Assembly: GCA_041612005.1 (NCBI GenBank)
Contig: JBFILW010000173.1
Location: 1 to 5,784, forward strand
Length of the DNA: 5,784 bases
Direction: 5' to 3'
From: JBFILW01 sp041612005
GTDB taxonomy: Bacteria; Gemmatimonadota; Gemmatimonadetes; Palauibacterales; Palauibacteraceae
Shown: positions 1 through 4,386 of the stretch, piece by piece
Numbering within the stretch: the first letter of the stretch is position 1
Layout: each line of letters opens with the position of its first letter
Position numbers and translations under genes: made by a program
The notes under the pieces: generated by a model
The model's input: only the letters and a program-made list of their open reading frames with translations
Databases searched by the model: none
Told to the model about the DNA's origin: nothing

Positions 1-329
1 GGAGGAACTTCGAGCTCCGTGGCGAGTGGATTCAGACGCGTCAGGAGGTTGAAACAGTCGATGGATTCCCGAGTGTCGTGCGGAACGGCTACTACGTTCA
101 GGCGGCGTACCGGCTGCGTGGCTGGGAGCCGGTGCTTCGCTGGACCCAAGTGTCCGACACGAAGCTGGAAGGAGAGGTTCTGGACCGGGGAGCCTGGCAG
201 TTCGGCATTGGCCTCAACTACTGGTTCGCTCCGTCGATCGCCATCATGGGGGGGTACGAGATAAACAAGGAAGATGGTCCAGAGCTCGACAACGACCGAG
301 TCGTCATACACGTCGCGTTCGGCTTCTAA
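1..329 (+). CDS. Outer-membrane beta-barrel porin, phosphate-selective porin (OprO/OprP)-like, 3' end only
   Basis: This is the C-terminal 108 residues of a protein that begins before the window; the reading frame starts at base 3 and stops with TAA at 327-329. The sequence alternates aromatic/hydrophobic and polar residues in short stretches typical of outer-membrane beta strands, for example NGYYVQAAYRL, WEPVLRWTQV, WQFGIGLNYWF and RVVIHVAFGF. It ends in Phe, the usual C-terminal signal for barrel insertion by the BAM complex. The strand pattern 'GYYVQAAYRL...WEPVLRW' followed by 'GLNYWF.PSIAIMGGYEI' resembles the last strands of phosphate-selective porin O/P proteins. The family call is from memory of that pattern and the transported solute is unknown. 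The cytochrome gene begins 12 nt downstream, so the two are probably co-transcribed. A GTG at 78 could be mistaken for a start, but the open frame continues upstream to the window edge with barrel-like sequence. Confidence 0.72.
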   Translation, partial: RNFELRGEWIQTRQEVETVDGFPSVVRNGYYVQAAYRLRGWEPVLRWTQVSDTKLEGEVLDRGAWQFGIGLNYWFAPSIAIMGGYEINKEDGPELDNDRVVIHVAFGF

Positions 330-338
330 GGGGAGGAG
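330..338 (+). promoter_or_regulatory. Ribosome binding site of the dihaem cytochrome gene
   Basis: The purine stretch GGGGAGGAG lies directly after the porin stop codon and 3-6 nt before the ATG at 342, depending on which GGAG is paired. It fixes the cytochrome start and leaves no room for a separate promoter, which supports co-transcription with the porin. Confidence 0.8.
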
Positions 339-341
339 ACC

Positions 342-950
342 ATGACTTCGAGACGATATTGGGCGGGACCGCTCGTCGGGGGCCTAATGTTGCTCCTGGC
401 CGGCCTCCCCGCGGAGGCCTTCGCACAGGAAGTAAACCTGGTCGCCGAGGGAGCGGCCGTGTACGGCGATATGTGTGGCCTGTGCCACAACGCGCGCTCG
501 CCGCTCGAGCGCTCGAATCGCGGCTGGGTCACGATCATGAACCACATGCGTGTGCGGGCCAACCTCACCGGTCCTCAGGCGCGGACGGTACTGGCGTTCC
601 TGCAGGCGTCGAACGAAGACCCGGGCACAGTCAGGCCGATCACCCTGGCGCCGCCCACAGCCATCATGCTCGACGGGCTCGATGCACCTGCGTCGACAGA
701 TACGATGCTGATTGCGCAGGGCCTCGTTCTCTCGACGGAGAAGGCGTGTGTCGGGTGTCATGTGATCGGTGATGTCGGGGCCAACGTAGGTCCAGATCTC
801 AACGGCGTGGTTCAGCGTCGAGGCCTGGAGTACGTGCGGCAGAAGCTCGCCAATCCGGCGTTCGACAATGAGTCATCGATGATGCCGAACTTCGGGCTGA
901 CCGAGGAGCAGATCGAAGCGCTCGTGGCGTACCTGAATACGCTCGACTGA
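342..950 (+). CDS. Periplasmic dihaem c-type cytochrome
   Basis: A 202-residue exported electron carrier. Residues 1-28 form a Sec signal peptide: RR near the N-terminus, a hydrophobic core GGLMLLLAGL, and a probable cleavage site AFA|QE after A28. Two covalent haem sites are visible, CGLCH at 45-49 and CVGCH at 136-140, giving two class I cytochrome c domains (about 30-92 and 120-202). The second domain has the usual distal Met-Pro (M181-P182, 'SSMMPNFGLTEEQI') and a C-terminal helix 'IEALVAYLNTL'. In the first domain, M69 in 'GWVTIMNHMRVRANLTG' is the likely distal ligand (M66 is possible). The start is set by a strong ribosome binding site. The gene follows the porin closely, with the copper operon's own promoter downstream, so it is probably not part of the copper regulon. 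Electron donor and acceptor are unknown. No oxidoreductase partner is present; one may lie upstream of the window. Confidence 0.9.
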   Translation: MTSRRYWAGPLVGGLMLLLAGLPAEAFAQEVNLVAEGAAVYGDMCGLCHNARSPLERSNRGWVTIMNHMRVRANLTGPQARTVLAFLQASNEDPGTVRPITLAPPTAIMLDGLDAPASTDTMLIAQGLVLSTEKACVGCHVIGDVGANVGPDLNGVVQRRGLEYVRQKLANPAFDNESSMMPNFGLTEEQIEALVAYLNTLD

Positions 951-993
951 CTAGAGCGGCCAGGAGTTTCGTAGGAGCCGAGTCTGTGAGCGG

Positions 994-1022
994 TTGACAG
1001 ATACTCTACAGGGGTATAGTAT
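994..1022 (+). promoter_or_regulatory. Sigma70-type promoter of csoR / copper operon
   Basis: A perfect -35 hexamer TTGACA lies at 994-999. Two overlapping -10 candidates follow: TATAGT at 1015-1020 (5/6 match to TATAAT, 15-bp spacer) and TAGTAT at 1017-1022 (4/6 match, ideal 17-bp spacer). The predicted transcription start falls at about 1026-1030, at or next to the ATG of csoR at 1029, so the mRNA would have almost no leader. The block is AT-richer than its GC-rich surroundings. No other equally good promoter was seen in the window. Confidence 0.72.
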
Positions 1023-1023
1023 C
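1000..1023 (+). promoter_or_regulatory. Probable CsoR operator (24-bp inverted repeat)
   Basis: Two 10-bp arms, GATACTCTAC (1000-1009) and GTATAGTATC (1014-1023), are inverted copies with one mismatched pair (9 of 10 pair) around the centre AGGG. The core TAC-AGGG-GTA with a G tract resembles known CsoR operators, which are pseudo-palindromes of the type TACC...GGGGTA. The repeat begins one base after the -35 hexamer and covers the -10, so a bound repressor would exclude RNA polymerase. The adjacent csoR gene makes autoregulation the natural reading. The position and symmetry are seen directly; the identity of the bound protein is inferred. Confidence 0.68.
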
Positions 1024-1028
1024 TTCTC

Positions 1029-1343
1029 ATGAACCAGAAAGCTCAGGCGGCTCCGGCCCACGCGATGGGCATCGCCGAGCCGGTCAAGGAGGACATGCTC
1101 CGCAGGCTGGCGAGGATCCGCGGCCAGGTCGAGGGGATCGGACGCATGGTCGAGGACGAACGCTACTGCCCGGACATCATGCAGCAGTTCGCTGCCGTCC
1201 ACTCCGCCATGCGGTCGGCCGAGAAGCAGCTTCTTGCGAATCACCTCGAGCACTGCGCCACTCACGCCATCGAGCAAGGCGGCGAGCCGGCAGAGCGCGT
1301 ACGCGAGGAGATCGTCGACCTCTTCCACCGCTACGTGCGCTAA
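1029..1343 (+). CDS. csoR: CsoR-type copper-sensing transcriptional repressor
   Basis: A 104-residue member of the CsoR/RcnR (DUF156) family of all-helical metal-responsive repressors. The family signature is clear: 'RLARIRGQVEGIGRMVEDERYC' (26-47) followed by 'DIMQQFAAVHSAM' and 'NHLEHC'. The metal ligands fit Cu(I) CsoR: C47, H72 and C76, spaced 25 and 4 residues apart exactly as C36/H61/C65 in Mycobacterium tuberculosis CsoR. Y46 matches the second-shell Tyr35. This separates it from RcnR (Ni/Co, extra N-terminal His), FrmR (formaldehyde) and CstR (persulfide), which lack the full Cys-His-Cys set. Start choice: ATG 1029 sits at the predicted transcription start with no Shine-Dalgarno. ATG 1065 (M13) would put the Cys at residue 35, as in the family, but also lacks a ribosome site. 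ATG 1095 follows AAGGAGG but would cut into helix 1. It is the first gene of the copper operon and probably represses itself through the 1000-1023 palindrome. Confidence 0.93.
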   Translation: MNQKAQAAPAHAMGIAEPVKEDMLRRLARIRGQVEGIGRMVEDERYCPDIMQQFAAVHSAMRSAEKQLLANHLEHCATHAIEQGGEPAERVREEIVDLFHRYVR

Positions 1344-1347
1344 GCGA

Positions 1348-1752
1348 ATGCACCTGTTCTCGGATACTCCCCGTGGCGGCCGCGAGCCGAGGAAGTATCG
1401 GCGAACCGCTGTCGTCCTCGGCCTGCTGATCTTAGGCCTCCAGGTTCCGGTCGTCGCGTCACCAGCCTGCGCCAGCGACACACATCACGATGCGCCTGCC
1501 GACACCGCCCCAGCAGCGGCGGAACGGCACGCACCCAACCACGTCGCGGCACCGGTCGAGACGTCGGCGCCCGGCCACACGGACACCACGACCACCTGCG
1601 ACACCGCGTCGCATTGTGCGACGACGTTTCCGAGTCTCGTGACGCCCCGCTTGTTCGAAGCACCTCTCGACATCTCGGATCCTGGCCCGACTCTGACATG
1701 GTACCTCCACACAGCCCCGCCGTCACACCCCACGCCGCCTCCGCGAGCCTGA
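1348..1752 (+). CDS. Small exported His-, Thr- and Pro-rich protein of the copper operon, function unknown
   Basis: A 134-residue protein that I do not recognise. A basic N-terminus (R9, R12, R15, K16, R18, R19) precedes a hydrophobic segment at 20-37 (TAVVLGLLILGLQVPVVA), which looks like a signal peptide. A plausible signal peptidase I site is ACA|S after A42. C41 could instead be lipidated, but the lipobox (SPAC) is poor. The predicted mature part has low complexity: H46, H47, H61, H65, H77, H89, H121 and H127, with a Cys/His cluster C84-D-T-A-S-H89-C90 after four Thr. It ends in a Pro-rich tail (PPSHPTPPPRA). The ligands suggest periplasmic copper binding or chaperoning, but this is inference from composition and position. 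The ATG is 4 nt after the csoR stop with no strong ribosome site, consistent with coupling to csoR. The frame stays open further upstream inside csoR, but that stretch is only a shadow of csoR. Confidence 0.72.
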   Translation: MHLFSDTPRGGREPRKYRRTAVVLGLLILGLQVPVVASPACASDTHHDAPADTAPAAAERHAPNHVAAPVETSAPGHTDTTTTCDTASHCATTFPSLVTPRLFEAPLDISDPGPTLTWYLHTAPPSHPTPPPRA

Positions 1753-1843
1753 CCGCAATCGATCTCCCGTAGACCGGCGACTGCGCGACTGAACGCGCGC
1801 TCTCGCTCGGACCACACACATTTCAGGCTCCGCAGGAGGATCT
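1753..1843 (+). other. Gap between the His-rich protein gene and cusC
   Basis: A 91-nt non-coding stretch. It holds a small GC hairpin (stem GCGCG 1783-1787 with CGCGC 1794-1798, loop ACTGAA) not followed by a T run, so not a convincing terminator. The cusC ribosome site lies at its end. I see no clear promoter and no second copy of the 1000-1023 palindrome, so cusCBA probably depends on transcription from the csoR promoter. Confidence 0.5.
1834..1840 (+). promoter_or_regulatory. Ribosome binding site that decides the GTG start of cusC
   Basis: AGGAGGA is a near-perfect Shine-Dalgarno. Counted from AGGAGG (1834-1839), it lies 4 nt before GTG 1844 but 13 nt before the in-frame ATG at 1853. 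The GTG is therefore the better start. Confidence 0.75.
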
Positions 1844-3124
1844 GTGGAACAAATGCATACAAGGCGTCTGGCGATCGTCGCCGGCGCAACCGCGCTGTTT
1901 CTGGGACCCGGCTGCCTGTTGGGGCAGGCGGGAGATACGCTCCGGCTGGCCGACGCGGTGACCGAGGCCCGCCGGGCGAATCCCATGCTCCAGGCCGCTC
2001 GCTACCGTGCCGATGCCGCCCGCGAGCGGGTGCCGCAAGCCGGCGCGCTGCCCGAGCCTAGGTTCTCCTTCGGGTTGGTCAACCGTCCGATCGATGACTT
2101 CGGGACCGACATCATGATGACCATGAACGCGTTCCAGCTCTCCCAACGTTTTCCCTGGCCGGGGAAGCTCGGGTTCGGGCAGGAGGAGTCGGAACACCTG
2201 GCCCGCGCCGATCAGTTCGACGCTCGGGAGGTGGAGGCCGCGCTCGTGACGCGCCTCAAGTCGGTGTACTACGAGCTCGCGTATATCGACCGGGCCGTCC
2301 GAATCATGGAGGCGACCCGCAACCTCCTGCGCGATTTCGAGCAGGTGACGACCGCCCGGTACGCGGTCGGTGCCGGCATTCAGCAGGACATTCTCCAGGC
2401 ACAGGTCGCGGTCGCGATCGTCACCGCGGACATCCGCGTTCTCCGGGAGCAACGCGTGGCCATGGCGGCACGCCTCAATGCTCTGCTCGGCCGAGTCGCG
2501 ACCGGAGCGATCGGAGCCCTTGAGCTTCCAGACATCGACGGCGCGCTGCCGTCCGTCGATGCGCTCCTCGCGATGGCGGCGGCCAACCGCCCGGCCCTGC
2601 ACGCGGCAGAGGAGCGCGTCGCCGCCGCTCAGGCAGGATACCGGGCGGCGAGGCGCCAGCTCTATCCGGACTTCGACCTGCTTCTCGGCTACGGACAGAG
2701 ACCCCAGTTCGACGATCTCGTCACGATCGCCGTCGGCATCAGCATCCCGATCTGGGCGGGCTCGAAGCAGCTGCCGCTGCGGCGCGAGAAGCTGGCCCTG
2801 GAGTCCGTGCACGAGGCGCGGCAACTGGATCTGTACAACGAGACGTATGCGCGTCTGACAGAGCTCCGCGCGGCGGCGGAACGGGCCAGCGAGCTGTCCA
2901 GGCTGTACCGCACGTCGATCCTGCCCCAGGCACAAGCCGCCGTCGAGTCTGCTCTTTCCGCGTACCGGGTGGGGCAGGTCGACTACATGACACTGCTCGG
3001 TAACCAGATGACTCTGAACGAATTCGAGACAGAGACGGTCCGACTCACGGCCGAATACCACCAGGCCATGGCCGGCATCGAAGCACTGACCAGTCCCGGC
3101 ACCGGAATCGAGCGATCAAGATGA
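1844..3124 (+). CDS. cusC: Outer-membrane factor of a Cu/Ag RND efflux system (TolC/CusC family)
   Basis: A 426-residue outer-membrane efflux protein that would form the trimeric exit duct of the CusCBA pump. It starts with GTG. Residues 1-30 form a signal peptide (basic MHTRR, then LAIVAGATALFLGPGC). Cleavage is probably near GQA|GD; C24 could be lipidated but the preceding GPG is a weak lipobox. Two tandem OEP repeats follow, roughly 34-215 and 225-415. Recognisable points are 'LADAVTEARRANPML' at the start of the first helical hairpin, the QRFPWPGKL motif at 101-109 typical of heavy-metal RND partners, YYEL at 142-145, and YPDFDLLLGYGQR from 274, which begins the second barrel hairpin that continues to 'VGISIPIWAG'. 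Long Ala/Glu/Arg-rich helices lie between the barrel strands. Length is close to family norm (about 420-460). Its TGA overlaps the ATG of cusB by ATGA, indicating coupled translation. The Cu/Ag assignment rests on its neighbours. Confidence 0.9.
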   Translation: MEQMHTRRLAIVAGATALFLGPGCLLGQAGDTLRLADAVTEARRANPMLQAARYRADAARERVPQAGALPEPRFSFGLVNRPIDDFGTDIMMTMNAFQLSQRFPWPGKLGFGQEESEHLARADQFDAREVEAALVTRLKSVYYELAYIDRAVRIMEATRNLLRDFEQVTTARYAVGAGIQQDILQAQVAVAIVTADIRVLREQRVAMAARLNALLGRVATGAIGALELPDIDGALPSVDALLAMAAANRPALHAAEERVAAAQAGYRAARRQLYPDFDLLLGYGQRPQFDDLVTIAVGISIPIWAGSKQLPLRREKLALESVHEARQLDLYNETYARLTELRAAAERASELSRLYRTSILPQAQAAVESALSAYRVGQVDYMTLLGNQMTLNEFETETVRLTAEYHQAMAGIEALTSPGTGIERSR

Positions 3125-4386
3125 AACCTATGCAACGAACAAGTCGATCCAGGGCGAAATTCACGGAGATCAGGGTGTTGTTGATCGTCGTTCTCGTGAC
3201 GCTGACCGGGGCGGCGTGCGGAGATCGAGCCGATTCAGGGGCGACCGACGGTGCAGACGCAAGCGCCGGCGCGGACTCAGCCTCAATGGATCACGACGCG
3301 TCCCCGGCGGATGCGGCGCCCAGACAGGCCGTCCACCTGACCGCCGATCAGGAGAGAGCGCTCGGCGTCGTCTACATGGAGGTCAGCCGGCGCAGCCTCG
3401 AGCGTACAATTCGCACTGTAGGCCGGATCGAAGCCGCGGAGCACAAGATAGCGGACATCACGCCCAAGATCGACGGCTTCGTCGAGCGGGTCTTCGTCGG
3501 AACGACCGGCGAGACCGTGCGGCGCGGCCAACGGTTGCTGGCCCTGTACAGCCCCGAGCTGGTGGCCGCGCAGGAAGAGCTGCTCACCGCTCGGCGCCTG
3601 GTGTCGAGTGTCGATCCCGCCGCGGCGGAAGCATCACGTAGTGCGCAGGCGATGCTGGATGCAGCCCGCCGGCGGCTCGCCTACTGGGACATCACGCAAG
3701 ACCAGATCGATCGACTCGAGCGCTCGGGCGAGGTCACCAAGCAGCTCACGCTCGTGTCGCCCGTCAACGGTGTCGTCCTCGAGAAGCACGTCATCGACGG
3801 GCAGCGCGTGGCGCCCGGCGCCCTGTTGTATCGGCTCGCCGACTTGTCCGAAGTCTGGGTGGAGGGCGATGTGTTCGAGCAGGACATCCAGTTCGTGCGT
3901 GTCGGATCGCAGGCCCACATCGAAGTCGCAGCATATCCCGGCGAGCACCTGATGGGCGAGGTGAGCTTCGTATACCCGGTCGTGGATGTGACCAGCCGGA
4001 CCAACCTCATTCGCGTCACCCTCGCCAACCCGGATGCGCGCCTCAAGCCGGGCATGTTCGCCACCATCTTCTTCGATGCCGAGGTCGAGGGAGAGGTGGT
4101 GGCGGTGCCGATCGATGCCGTGATGGTTACCGGCGAGCGAAACCTCGTGTTCGTTCGCGATGCCGAATCGATGCTGCAACCGCGGGAGGTCGTGCTCGGC
4201 CCCGAAGCGGCGGGTTTCGTTCAGATCCTGGCGGGCCTGCAGCCCGGGGAGACGATCGTGGCGTCGGCCAACTTCCTCATCGACGCCGAGTCGCGGCTCG
4301 GCCGGACCGGCCAGGACATGCCCGGCATGCAGCACAGCGGCCATGGCTCCGTGATCGAGCCCGAGGGGCAGGACGGCCGCCAATGA
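3121..4386 (+). CDS. cusB: Periplasmic adaptor lipoprotein of a Cu/Ag RND efflux system (membrane fusion protein, CusB family)
   Basis: A 421-residue adaptor that links the inner-membrane pump to the outer-membrane duct. The N-terminus has a basic stretch, a hydrophobic helix (17-29) and LTGAAC, giving a probable lipidated C33 followed by an Asp/Ala/Ser linker. HlyD-type domains follow: the first half of the lipoyl/barrel-sandwich around 112-143 (KIDGFVERVFV...GETVRRGQRL), the SPEL motif at 144-147 leading into the alpha hairpin (about 148-205), the second lipoyl half from SPVNG at 213-217, then 'LSEVWVEGDVFEQD' (242-255) opening the beta-barrel, and a membrane-proximal domain. FLIDAESRL at 385-393 is a hallmark of CusB-type adaptors. 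Metal ligands: the N-terminal region has only M56 and H58, fewer than the three-Met site of E. coli CusB, while the C-terminus carries M400, M403, H405 and H408. There is no N-terminal heavy-metal-binding domain of the CPMHP type. It overlaps cusC and cusA by ATGA at both ends. Confidence 0.92.
   Translation: MKPMQRTSRSRAKFTEIRVLLIVVLVTLTGAACGDRADSGATDGADASAGADSASMDHDASPADAAPRQAVHLTADQERALGVVYMEVSRRSLERTIRTVGRIEAAEHKIADITPKIDGFVERVFVGTTGETVRRGQRLLALYSPELVAAQEELLTARRLVSSVDPAAAEASRSAQAMLDAARRRLAYWDITQDQIDRLERSGEVTKQLTLVSPVNGVVLEKHVIDGQRVAPGALLYRLADLSEVWVEGDVFEQDIQFVRVGSQAHIEVAAYPGEHLMGEVSFVYPVVDVTSRTNLIRVTLANPDARLKPGMFATIFFDAEVEGEVVAVPIDAVMVTGERNLVFVRDAESMLQPREVVLGPEAAGFVQILAGLQPGETIVASANFLIDAESRLGRTGQDMPGMQHSGHGSVIEPEGQDGRQ

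Noticed and set aside
1..6. GGAGGA at the left edge as a ribosome binding site.
   Set aside because: It is within the open porin reading frame and no suitable start codon follows at the right distance.
248..262. GGGGGTAC tract near the porin end as a second CsoR half-site.
   Set aside because: No inverted partner is present and the bases lie within a coding barrel strand.
1086..1097. AAGGAGG followed by ATG at 1095 as the csoR start.
   Set aside because: Only 2 nt separate it from the ATG, and the bases encode the ordinary residues K-E-D of the family's first helix. Starting there would remove part of that helix.
1234..1347. Upstream extension of the His-rich protein to an ATG at 1234 inside csoR.
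   Set aside because: The added 38 residues are Ser/Arg/Thr-rich, as expected from csoR read out of frame. They would bury the signal peptide and overlap csoR by about 110 nt.
1783..1798. GC hairpin as a transcription terminator before cusC.
   Set aside because: The stem is only 5 bp and no T run follows. Short GC pairings like this arise easily by chance in GC-rich DNA.
1823..3061. A 412-codon open frame on the minus strand opposite cusC.
   Set aside because: It mirrors cusC codon by codon, has no recognisable motif or ribosome site, and cusC is a convincing TolC-family protein.
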